Assembly: GCA_964408795.1 (NCBI GenBank)
Contig: CAYPAW010000011.1
Coordinates: 13,145-77,144, forward strand
Direction of reading: 5' to 3'
DNA from: JABMQB01 sp964408795
GTDB lineage: Bacteria; Bacteroidota; Bacteroidia; Bacteroidales; Prolixibacteraceae
DNA length: 64,000 bases
In this document: piece by piece, positions 17,214 to 25,564 of the stretch
Position numbering within the stretch: position 1 is the first letter of the stretch
Layout of the letters: every line of letters begins with the position of its first letter
Notes under the pieces: model-generated
What the model saw: only the letters and a program-made list of their open reading frames with translations
What the model was told of the DNA's origin: nothing
The model's database searches: none
Made by a program: the position numbers and the translations under genes

Positions 17214-18713
17214 ATGCTGAAAAAAGGAATTAAAATATGGATGCTTGGGATGGTGGTCGGTTCGTGTGCATACGAATTTCCCGCGGATGAAATCAGTAAC
17301 CGGTACACCCTGGGACCATTGTGTATGGACAAATATATTGCCATCGGAGATGACTTTTCAGCAGGATACATGGACGGAGCGCTTTACAGTGAGGGACAGG
17401 AAGCATCCATTCCCATGCTCATTGCCGGACAGATAAACAAGGTGTCTCCGGTGATATTTAACCAACCTGACATTCATTCGGAAAACGGACGAAACTATTA
17501 TGTTCCATCCAACGGTGAAATGGATATAAAAGGCAAATGGATCTATTCGTACAGAATGAGGAATACACCGGAACCCGATCGGGTGTTAACCATGGGAGAA
17601 GCTATCGCCCCGTTTAACGGGGATAAATCCGAATTAAACAATTTTGCCATACCTTTTCTGAAAGTTCCGCAATTATTCTGCAAAGGGCTGGCAGAGAATC
17701 CCTATTATGAACGAATTGAGGAAAATCCGGGACACACGGTACCGGCGGAGGATATCCTTCTTCGTCGACCCACTTTTTTTTATGTCTGGTTGGGTATGAA
17801 TGACGTGATCAACTATGCCATCAACGGGGCTTCCTCCGAGGAAGAGGGTATCTTTTCAGAACCCGGACTAACCCCGGTGGATGCTTTTGAAGGGTATTTT
17901 AATCAGATGATGGAGGGTTTGTTGCAGAACAACCAATCCAAAGGAGTCGTCGGAAATATTATCTCCATCCGGGATTTTCCCTATTTTTATCAGTATCCAC
18001 ACAATTTTTTGTTATTGAAAAACAGTGAGATTGCGCTGGCCAAAGGAGTCCTTGATATTAACAGGTTCAATCAGGGCATTCTTTCGTATAATCAGTCGGC
18101 AGCCGAACAAGACAAACGTCCGTTACTGGGATTTGAAGACAACGGGAGTACCCTTTATCCGCAACGAGTAATCGTCGTGGATAATGCCTTGCCCGATGCA
18201 TGGTACAAGGACGGTTCTCCCATTCCGAAATACCGGAGATTGGTGGAAGGGGAAATGGCGTTGTTCACTATAACACCTGAAATGGTTACCCTGGGGTATG
18301 GCTGGAAATATCCGGTGACGGATAAATACTATTTATCGTTGGAACAGATGGAAGAGATTGAGAAGATCACAGCTGAATACAACCGGATCATCGAAAAGAA
18401 AGTGCAGGCGTATCCTGACAGGCTTGCACTGGCTGATGTGGCTTCAGCCGTTCATGAAATAGCAGAAACAGCAAAATTCGATGGCTGGCACCAGGTAAAA
18501 AATGATACCGTTTATTATGCCGATGGAATTCCCATAGAAGGAACCCTTGGCTTAAACAGTATATTCTCTTTGGATGCAATTCACTTTAACAAAAGAGGAA
18601 ACGCTTTTCTGGCCAATGTGTTTATCGAATCATTAAACCATTCCTTTTCATGCATTATTCCCTTGGTTTGCATGAATGATTTTGCCGGTAATGTATATTC
18701 AACAAGTTATTGA
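17214..18713 (+). CDS. SGNH-hydrolase-like outer-membrane lipoprotein lacking the nucleophile serine
   Basis: 499 residues, ATG start, short signal with lipobox (WMLGMVVGSC). The SGNH blocks are in order: block I IAIGDDFSAGYMDGALY at ~residue 43, block III YVWLGMNDVINYAING, and block V LDAIHFNKRGNAFLANVF with the Asp and His of the triad. Block I normally reads G-x-S-L-T-A-G; here Asp stands where the catalytic Ser should be. The protein may thus be a binding protein, or use another residue. Paired with the TonB receptor just upstream, it probably sits on the outer membrane and handles the same ligand. Related Bacteroidota receptor/SGNH pairs are common, but their substrate is unknown. Confidence 0.85.
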   Translation: MLKKGIKIWMLGMVVGSCAYEFPADEISNRYTLGPLCMDKYIAIGDDFSAGYMDGALYSEGQEASIPMLIAGQINKVSPVIFNQPDIHSENGRNYYVPSNGEMDIKGKWIYSYRMRNTPEPDRVLTMGEAIAPFNGDKSELNNFAIPFLKVPQLFCKGLAENPYYERIEENPGHTVPAEDILLRRPTFFYVWLGMNDVINYAINGASSEEEGIFSEPGLTPVDAFEGYFNQMMEGLLQNNQSKGVVGNIISIRDFPYFYQYPHNFLLLKNSEIALAKGVLDINRFNQGILSYNQSAAEQDKRPLLGFEDNGSTLYPQRVIVVDNALPDAWYKDGSPIPKYRRLVEGEMALFTITPEMVTLGYGWKYPVTDKYYLSLEQMEEIEKITAEYNRIIEKKVQAYPDRLALADVASAVHEIAETAKFDGWHQVKNDTVYYADGIPIEGTLGLNSIFSLDAIHFNKRGNAFLANVFIESLNHSFSCIIPLVCMNDFAGNVYSTSY

Positions 18714-18828
18714 AATGGTTTTCCTAACCGAACGAAAAAAGAGGGCCGTTTTTTCAGAAGCATGCACAATTCGATTGTTTTTTTGCTATTTTGAATGCCG
18801 GTGGTTATTTTTTTTTCAGTCGATTTGT

Positions 18829-18852
18829 AAATGTTAATATTTTTTAACATTT
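18829..18852 (+). terminator. Hairpin with T-run after the SGNH lipoprotein gene (probable terminator)
   Basis: AAATGTTAA at 18829-18837 pairs perfectly with TTAACATTT at 18844-18852 across a 6-nt loop, followed by more Ts. It is AT-rich and thus weak. It lies about 115 bp after the lipoprotein stop and about 105 bp before the SusC start, so it could end the first operon. It might instead lie within the promoter of the second, since TTTG at 18824 and TAACATTTT at 18845 recall a Bacteroidota promoter with loose spacing. Confidence 0.45.
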
Positions 18853-18958
18853 TTAGCTAATAATTAAGGGTTAATAAAAAGAGATTTTGGGCATCTCGTA
18901 AAGGATAAGATAGTTAACTAATTGATACTGTTTAATTTTCTAACTTAAAACTATTTCT

Positions 18959-21900
18959 ATGAAAAGAATCATGCTATTGATTGCAATTGGCTTTTTTATA
19001 GGAGGGCAATTGCTTTATGCACAAACCAGGGAGATCTCGGGCAAAGTGACCAGTTCCGAAGACGGGACGTCGATTCCGGGAGCTTCTGTGGTTGTTGTTG
19101 GGACAACATTGGGAACGGTAACCGATGTGGATGGAGCATTTTCCCTGGTTATTCCGGAGGAGACCCAGACATTGATGGTGTCGTTTGTTGGGATGAGAAC
19201 CCAGGAAGTTCCGATCGGATCTCAGACAACGTTTGACATTGTTTTGGTTCCCGACATTTTCGGACTGGATGAGGTGGTGGTTGCGGGTGTTGCATCCGGA
19301 ACACCGCGGAAAAAACTATCCATCTCCGTAGGAAAAGTAGGTGAGGAGGAACTGAAACAGGTTCCGGCTTCTTCGGCTGCCGGTGCCCTGCAGGGGAAAG
19401 TTTCCGGGGTTACCATTGTCAAAGCAAACGGTAATCCGGGATCTGCTGCTTCCATCCGTTTACGAGGAGCAACGGCTATACGTGGTGGTCAGGGACCTTT
19501 GATCATTATCGACGGAGTGATGCTGGAAGGAACCCTTCAGGATGTCAATGTGGATGATATTGCTTCCATGGAAGTGGTCAAAGGAGCAGCTGCTTCTGCG
19601 CTGTACGGTTCCCGTGCAGGCAACGGCGTTATCGTGATTACGACCAAAAGAGGGGAAGGACTTGCTGCCGGACAAACCATTGTTACTGTACGAAATGAAT
19701 ATGGACAATCCGGTCTCGCCAATGAGTTCCCGGTATCCACCCACCACTTCTACAAACTGGCCGATGACTGGACCTCGGAAAACCGGTATACCAAATACCT
19801 GGGAGTAGTAATGTACGGCGACAATCCGGATACCGATACCGATCCGGCTCTCATCGGAACCCTGCTTTCCGGAGGACGTTTAGGAGCAGATGACCATTAT
19901 ATGGATAATCCGTTCGGAGTGGTGTATGACCATCTGAATGACTTCTATTCAGGAGGGAATTTTTATACCAATTACGTTTCAGTAGCCTCCAATATGAATC
20001 GAACCCGTTTTATGGTTTCATTTGAAAACTCGCATCAGGAAGGGATTATCTTTGGTGTCAGTGGGTATAAACGGAGAAACTTCAGGCTCAATGTAGACCA
20101 CAGGTTTTCTGAAAAATTCTCCTTTACGTCAAGCAACCTGATCATCAAAGCCAATACCGATAACAGCAGCATCGACTTTTTCTCACTGATGCAGTTGCAA
20201 CCAGACATGGATTTACATGGCAAGAACCCGGATGGTACGGATTACCGCTTACGGGTCGACCAGTTCGGAACAACCATCAATCCGCTCTATCCAATTGCCA
20301 ATATTGACAATACCAGCGACCGCAACCGTATCCTGAGTAGTTACGGATTTACCTATAATCCACTGAGCTGGCTCTCACTGGAAGGACAATACAGTTTTGA
20401 AAAACAGGACAACTACGGTCACCATATGCAACCCAAAGGGTATTTGACCCTGGATACGTATGAAACAGGAGGTACGAACGGGTATCTGAGCAAAAGTGCC
20501 TCTCAGCAGATGGCTCAGGTGTTTCAATTAACGGCCAATTTCAACAAACAATTTGGCGACTGGACCACCAAAGCCAAAGTGAGCTACCTCTATGAAGACA
20601 ATCACTGGGAATCGTTTGGAACCTACGGATATACTTTTTCGGTAGATGGGATTCCCCAGTTTAATGTAATGGACCAGGCAACTGCCGGGAATTATTCCAG
20701 CGAAGGAGATATCCGGGCAGAGAATATTTTCGGGATCCTGGATTTGGATTATAAATCAAAATATATCGGATCCTTTCTGTATCGTTACGACGGAGCCAGC
20801 CAGTTTGGTGAAAACGAACGGTGGAATCCCTATTTCAGGGCATCCGGTGCGTATCGTATTACCGAAGATTTCCCGATCAACGGGATCGATGAGCTAAAGA
20901 TCCGTGCTGCATACGGTACTGCAGGAAACCGTCCGCCCTGGACTGCTCAGTATGAAACCTTCAATATCTCCGGGGGTACTCCGGTGAAAAATCAGCTCGG
21001 GAACAAAAATTTAAAGCCTTCAAAAATTATTGAACAGGAAATCGGTTTGAATATGGAGTTTCTGAAAAAATTTGAATTTGAATTTGTCTATTCCAAAACC
21101 GATGCCAAGGATCAGCACTGGCCGGTTCCGCTTCCTGCTTCCCAGGGGTATAAAACCCAATGGCAGAATATGGGGACTCTAACCTCAACCGTGTTTGAAG
21201 CAACATTGGGTGCACGGATTATTGAACAGCGGGATCTGGTGTGGAAAATGAACCTGACCTTTGACCGGGTACGCCAGGAGATCACCCAGCTGGATGTAGC
21301 TCCCTTTACGACAGGTGCCAGAGGCAATGCCGGTGACCCGGGCGCTTTCTATATCGAGGAAGGGGCCATCTTCGGCGCAATGTTCGGTGAATATTTCCTT
21401 CGCTCAATGGATGAAATGAAAGAACAGCTGGCCTTGCTGGGAGAGACCACCTATGCCGGAAAAACCATTGATGACTTTACCCAGAACAGCGATGGCTACA
21501 TTATTCCTATGGGCACCGAAGGGACTTACAAGGAAGTGCCCGTGAAAAAACTCGATGAAAACGGAGTGCCTGAGACCGTACAAGTGGGCGATGGAAACCC
21601 CGATTTCCACATGGGAATAGCCAATACCATTACCTGGAAAGGCATCAACCTTTACCTGCTTCTCGACTGGAAACAGGGAGGAGATATCTACAGCCTGACC
21701 AACCAGTGGATGTACCGCGATAACCGTGCAGAAGCGATGGACCAGTACGGAAAACCGGAAAACCATAAAAAAACGTATGATTATTACAAAGCGCTTTACA
21801 ACGTAAATACCTATAATAATCATTTTGTGGAAGATGGAACCTACCTTAAAATAAGGGAGCTTTCGCTCTATTACAATGTAAGTGGAAATTTACTTAACAA

Positions 21901-22096
21901 AGTATTGGGTGGATTTATCAAAGAGTTTAAGATCGGAGTGATGGGGCGTAACCTATATACCTTCACCAACTATTCCGGTTACGATCCGGAGGTGGGTAGT
22001 ACAGAAGGAGATGGAGACAACACCATACAGGCCTGGGATGAATTTGCCTATCCGAATTTCAGGACATTAACCGGATCCATCGAGTTTAAATTTTAA
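18959..22096 (+). CDS. SusC/RagA-family TonB-linked outer-membrane protein
   Basis: 1045 residues, ATG at 18959 after the leader AACTATTTCT. Signal peptide ~1-22 (LLIAIGFFIGGQLLYAQ), CarboxypepD_reg-like domain ~25-100 (ISGKVTSSEDGTSIPGASV, TVTDVDGAFSL) and the SusC/TonB-box region DEVVVAGVASG. The plug at ~120-235 has GALQGKVSGVTIV, IRLRGATAIRGGQGPLIIID and KGAAASALYGSRAGNGVIVI. The barrel runs to the last residue F. SusC proteins form a pedal-bin transporter with a SusD lid for oligosaccharides or peptides. The partner SusD gene follows 9 nt later and a third lipoprotein gene follows that. No degrading enzyme is near, so a glycan substrate cannot be assumed. Confidence 0.96.
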   Translation: MKRIMLLIAIGFFIGGQLLYAQTREISGKVTSSEDGTSIPGASVVVVGTTLGTVTDVDGAFSLVIPEETQTLMVSFVGMRTQEVPIGSQTTFDIVLVPDIFGLDEVVVAGVASGTPRKKLSISVGKVGEEELKQVPASSAAGALQGKVSGVTIVKANGNPGSAASIRLRGATAIRGGQGPLIIIDGVMLEGTLQDVNVDDIASMEVVKGAAASALYGSRAGNGVIVITTKRGEGLAAGQTIVTVRNEYGQSGLANEFPVSTHHFYKLADDWTSENRYTKYLGVVMYGDNPDTDTDPALIGTLLSGGRLGADDHYMDNPFGVVYDHLNDFYSGGNFYTNYVSVASNMNRTRFMVSFENSHQEGIIFGVSGYKRRNFRLNVDHRFSEKFSFTSSNLIIKANTDNSSIDFFSLMQLQPDMDLHGKNPDGTDYRLRVDQFGTTINPLYPIANIDNTSDRNRILSSYGFTYNPLSWLSLEGQYSFEKQDNYGHHMQPKGYLTLDTYETGGTNGYLSKSASQQMAQVFQLTANFNKQFGDWTTKAKVSYLYEDNHWESFGTYGYTFSVDGIPQFNVMDQATAGNYSSEGDIRAENIFGILDLDYKSKYIGSFLYRYDGASQFGENERWNPYFRASGAYRITEDFPINGIDELKIRAAYGTAGNRPPWTAQYETFNISGGTPVKNQLGNKNLKPSKIIEQEIGLNMEFLKKFEFEFVYSKTDAKDQHWPVPLPASQGYKTQWQNMGTLTSTVFEATLGARIIEQRDLVWKMNLTFDRVRQEITQLDVAPFTTGARGNAGDPGAFYIEEGAIFGAMFGEYFLRSMDEMKEQLALLGETTYAGKTIDDFTQNSDGYIIPMGTEGTYKEVPVKKLDENGVPETVQVGDGNPDFHMGIANTITWKGINLYLLLDWKQGGDIYSLTNQWMYRDNRAEAMDQYGKPENHKKTYDYYKALYNVNTYNNHFVEDGTYLKIRELSLYYNVSGNLLNKVLGGFIKEFKIGVMGRNLYTFTNYSGYDPEVGSTEGDGDNTIQAWDEFAYPNFRTLTGSIEFKF

Positions 22097-22105
22097 TGGT
22101 AAAAA

Positions 22106-23668
22106 ATGAACAATATGAAAACAAAATTGAATAAACTGGCTTTTGCCTTAATCTTAACGATGGGGTTGCTCACTTTCGGGTGTGCCGACCTGGTGGTAGA
22201 AAATTTAAACGAGCCTGATTCATCGAAAGCCCTGGCCAATCCGGATGATTTAACAAGTCTGGCCGGTGGAGCATTCCGTACCTTGCACAATGCCATGCAG
22301 GAATACGACGGGCCTGCCTTGTCGATGGTTGTCATGGCTGACCAGGGAACTTGTTCCTGGGGAAATGCCGCGATGAATGATCTTTCCCATGAACCGCGCA
22401 CCGATACCCGGATGGTGAATAGCCTTACGTATGCCTATTTCCCGATCATTCGGGTTTTCTGGGAAGACAGCTATGCTTCCATTTCGGCAGTAAACGATGT
22501 GTTGCGAGCCATTGAGGAAAAAGGAATTCAGATGGGTGAAGGGGGTGCCGATACCGAAATGGTTCGGGCATGGTCCTACTTTGTCAGCGGGGTGGCTCAT
22601 GGCTATCTGGGGCTGACGTATGACCAGGGGAACCTGATTAAATGGGATACCGACCTGGAAACCCTGGAACTCACACCCTGGCAAACCTTGATCGACGGAT
22701 CCCTGGAATTGCTCGACCAGGCAATCAGCATTGCCAATGGCAATTCATTTGAAATACCTGCCAAATGGCTGGGCGGTGAATCCTATACCAATGCCGAGTT
22801 ATCGCAGTTGGCCAGTACCTATGCAGCCCGCATCCTGACTTACAGCTCACGAAACAAAGCACACAACGAAGGGATTGACTGGAATAAAGTACTGAGTTAT
22901 GCCAGCAACGGCATTCAGAAACCCCTGAAGCCTGAATTAGGTGATAACTATGATTTCTATGATATGTACCTGGTGTACCAGCGCTATCCCGGATGGGGTC
23001 GTGTGGACCACCGGATCATCAATTTGATGGATCCCGATTATCCGAGCCGCTGGCCCATGGACGCAAGTGGTTCTTGGACCACAGCGGACGGACAAGATCC
23101 CGGCCAGGCAGAATCGGATGATGCAAGACTGCTCTCTGATTTTGGCTACCTGCCTGAAAATGCGTTCTCGGCCGATAGAGGATACTACCACTGGTCACAT
23201 TACCGCTATAAGCGGTACGATGATGTGTTTACCAGCGTCTGGTATGGAAGCAAGCCCAAATCTTCGATGCTGGTTTGGGAAAATGAAATGCTGAAAGCAG
23301 AAGCGATGGTGCGTACAGGAAATGTGGCCGGCGCCGTATCCATACTGAATGACCCGAACGGATCACGTAAACTGAGAGGTCAATTGCCCGATGTAACGGC
23401 AACCAGCGCACCCGATGTGCTCTGGACCATATTCTACGAAAGAGATGTAGACCTGATGGACAGTGGTATGGGTATTGGTTTCTTCGACATGAGAAGAAGG
23501 GATATGCTGCAGCGGGGAACCATCCTCCATTACCCGGTTCCCATGACGGAACTTGAAATTATCCAGGCACCCATTTATACCATCGGCGGAACCGAACCGG
23601 ATGGTGAAAATGTATCGAACGGAAGCTGGACCGGACGGGATGGACTTACCTCTCCTCCATCAAATTAA
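22106..23668 (+). CDS. SusD/RagB-family outer-membrane lipoprotein
   Basis: 520 residues, ATG at 22106, with another in-frame ATG three codons on. Signal peptide with lipobox (LILTMGLLTFGC, Cys ~26), followed by the typical SusD opening NLNEPDSSKALANPDDL. The body is helical, TPR-like, with GVAHGYLGLTYDQG (RAfaYf.L...yG-like) and a C-terminal ERDVDLMDSGMGIGFFDMRRR. It is the surface lid that captures substrate for the SusC barrel encoded just upstream. It overlaps no neighbour. A stop-proximal frame continues the operon to the third lipoprotein gene at 23691. Confidence 0.94.
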   Translation: MNNMKTKLNKLAFALILTMGLLTFGCADLVVENLNEPDSSKALANPDDLTSLAGGAFRTLHNAMQEYDGPALSMVVMADQGTCSWGNAAMNDLSHEPRTDTRMVNSLTYAYFPIIRVFWEDSYASISAVNDVLRAIEEKGIQMGEGGADTEMVRAWSYFVSGVAHGYLGLTYDQGNLIKWDTDLETLELTPWQTLIDGSLELLDQAISIANGNSFEIPAKWLGGESYTNAELSQLASTYAARILTYSSRNKAHNEGIDWNKVLSYASNGIQKPLKPELGDNYDFYDMYLVYQRYPGWGRVDHRIINLMDPDYPSRWPMDASGSWTTADGQDPGQAESDDARLLSDFGYLPENAFSADRGYYHWSHYRYKRYDDVFTSVWYGSKPKSSMLVWENEMLKAEAMVRTGNVAGAVSILNDPNGSRKLRGQLPDVTATSAPDVLWTIFYERDVDLMDSGMGIGFFDMRRRDMLQRGTILHYPVPMTELEIIQAPIYTIGGTEPDGENVSNGSWTGRDGLTSPPSN

Positions 23669-23690
23669 TAAACCTAAAAAACGAGAACAA

Positions 23691-24503
23691 ATGAGAAATA
23701 AAGTATTTTATACCATAGTATTGGGGTTGGTGGTTTCCTTGTTCAATTCATGTGAAACTCCTCCGATCGAAGCAGCACAGGAGGCTTACGATTACAATAA
23801 AATTCAACCCAAAGTGTTAGGCATGACCGGTCCCTCATTGGTGATACAAACCTTTACAGGGGTGTTTACGGTGAATTATGATCGCGGTGGATCTACCTGG
23901 AACTGGAGTGCAGAAAATGCTACGGTTGAAAGTGTTAGCGAAGATACACGGGTGGCTACCTTCCGGTTCAACGAATTCCCGGATGATGGTACGGCCACCG
24001 TCATTGTAACCGAGACCACTATGGGTGGAGTTACATCGGAACCCGTAAGTAAGGAAGTCACCGTGCAGAAATATTGTCCCCTGGTTAACGGTGTGGCCGA
24101 CCTCGCAGGTCACTGGACCGGTACCGGTACAGACGGTTATCCGGCTGATATAACAACCGTAGTAAGCGGATCGGACCTCGAAGTATCCGGGGTGAGCGAA
24201 GACTTTATTCAGGATTGGTGGGGAGAAAAGATCCTCGAAGGGGGTTCATTCAAGATGACCGTGAACGAGGATGGAACACTCAAAATCCCAAGACAGTATA
24301 TTTATACAACGGAATGGGATGGTGCCCCGTATCGCTATGAAATTGAGGGATCCGGAACCTGGGACAATTGCGGGGCGACTCCTGCCATGATCATTGAATA
24401 CGATATCTATTACGAAGGGGATAGCGACGGACTGGGAGCTACCTACGGTCCGGGATATTTCGATGGAATCACCTTTTTTACTGTGTCCATTCAGATGGAT
24501 TAA
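23691..24503 (+). CDS. Surface lipoprotein of the first SusC/D locus, Ig-like plus beta-rich domain
   Basis: 270 residues from the ATG at 23691 (MRNKVFYTIVLGLVV). A longer frame begins inside susD but lacks a signal sequence, so it is not used. The lipobox is VVSLFNSC (Cys ~19). Residues ~45-125 look like a PKD/Ig-type repeat (TFTGVFTVNYDRGGSTWNW, ATVIVTETT). Residues ~130-270 are a second beta-rich unit (HWTGTGTDGYPADITTVV) that recalls lipocalin-like domains of SusE/F-position proteins. It is the third gene of the operon, 22 nt after susD, and ends just before a strong terminator. It is probably an accessory surface binding protein; the ligand is unknown. Confidence 0.85.
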   Translation: MRNKVFYTIVLGLVVSLFNSCETPPIEAAQEAYDYNKIQPKVLGMTGPSLVIQTFTGVFTVNYDRGGSTWNWSAENATVESVSEDTRVATFRFNEFPDDGTATVIVTETTMGGVTSEPVSKEVTVQKYCPLVNGVADLAGHWTGTGTDGYPADITTVVSGSDLEVSGVSEDFIQDWWGEKILEGGSFKMTVNEDGTLKIPRQYIYTTEWDGAPYRYEIEGSGTWDNCGATPAMIIEYDIYYEGDSDGLGATYGPGYFDGITFFTVSIQMD

Positions 24504-24525
24504 AATAGCGTAATCAAAGCAAAGT

Positions 24526-24561
24526 AAAAAAAGCCGGCGGACTTGTTCCCCGGCTTTTTTT
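24526..24561 (+). terminator. Intrinsic terminator of the first SusC/D operon
   Basis: An A-tract, then GCCGG at 24533-24537 pairing with CCGGC at 24550-24554, then a T-tract. The A and T runs extend the stem. It begins 22 bp after the lipoprotein stop and is a classic bidirectional-looking intrinsic terminator. Confidence 0.88.
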
Positions 24562-24598
24562 ATATCTTCGCGCCATGATGGAAAAACCAGGTACGGGC

Positions 24599-25324
24599 AT
24601 GAAAAAATATCAAACCCTGTTCTTCGACCTTGACAATACCCTGTGGGATTTCGATAAAAATTCCAGGAGAGCCTTATTCACCGCGTATAAAACCTGGAAG
24701 ATCGGTGATTCCGGGACCGGCTTTTCTGCTTTTTATGGTTCGTATGCTAGCAACAACGCCCGGATGTGGGAAAAGTACAGGAACAAGGAAATTTCCAAAC
24801 AGGAATTGATCCGCAAACGATTTGAATTAACCTTCCTCGATAGCAACGTCAGTCATGTGGATCCCCTGGAATTTAATGAAACCTACCTCAACGATATGCC
24901 GGAACACACCATTCTTATCGAAGGAGCCCGGGATCTGCTCGATTACCTCCGTTCGAAACATTATTCCCTTCACATGATTACCAACGGCTTCAAAGAAGTA
25001 CAGCTTAAAAAACTGGAGAAATCAAAGCTTTCAGAATATTTTGGAAAGGTCATTGTTTCTGAAACCCTTAAAGCTCCTAAACCGGATGAAACCATTTTCG
25101 AGTATGCACTGAAATCCACCAATGCAAAGAAAAGCCACAGCCTGATGGTCGGCGACTCCTGGGAGGTCGATATCGTAGGAGCCATGAAAGCCGGCATAGA
25201 CCAGGTTCATTATGTCAGAAACGGAGGGCTGACCTTTAATCCGGAAGAACGCAATTTGGTGGTTCAGTATAAAACAAAAACCTTCCGGATCGACGCATTG
25301 AACCAATTGAAAGAGGTTCTGTAA
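24599..25324 (+). CDS. YjjG-type HAD noncanonical pyrimidine nucleotidase
   Basis: 241 residues from the ATG at 24599 (MKKYQTLFFDLDNTLWDFD). In-frame ATGs at 24575 and 24578 sit directly after a TATCTTCG promoter-like sequence and would leave almost no leader, so the later start is preferred. HAD motif I is FFDLDNTLW, motif II is MITNGF, motif III is the lysine in LKAPKPDETIF, and motif IV is MVGDSWEVDIVGA. The YjjG branch hydrolyses noncanonical or damaged pyrimidine nucleoside monophosphates as a house-cleaning step. It stands alone between two SusC/D loci and is probably not functionally tied to them. Confidence 0.92.
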   Translation: MKKYQTLFFDLDNTLWDFDKNSRRALFTAYKTWKIGDSGTGFSAFYGSYASNNARMWEKYRNKEISKQELIRKRFELTFLDSNVSHVDPLEFNETYLNDMPEHTILIEGARDLLDYLRSKHYSLHMITNGFKEVQLKKLEKSKLSEYFGKVIVSETLKAPKPDETIFEYALKSTNAKKSHSLMVGDSWEVDIVGAMKAGIDQVHYVRNGGLTFNPEERNLVVQYKTKTFRIDALNQLKEVL

Positions 25325-25470
25325 TGGATAGGCCTGATAATGCCCTCAACTGAATTCTTTAACAGATCAATCCATGGTTACAGTTCTTCTGATGTATTTT
25401 TTATGTTACAATCGGTTTATATATGCAGTTTTTTAACTTCCATAATTATTTTATAACTCATATTTTTTTA

Positions 25471-25478
25471 TAAATTTG
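25471..25478 (+). promoter_or_regulatory. Promoter -7 box for the second SusC/D operon
   Basis: TAAATTTG matches the Bacteroidota -7 consensus TAnnTTTG exactly. The expected -33 region is only TTTT at the right spacing, so the -33 match is partial. It lies about 85 bp before the SusC start in an AT-rich, ORF-free stretch (25325-25564). Confidence 0.5.
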
Positions 25479-25564
25479 TCTTTCTTTAATTGAAATTTTA
25501 AACAATAAAGTAAAAAAAATGGAACTTTAATTTTTATGCTATTTTATAATTTAAAATTATTTCT

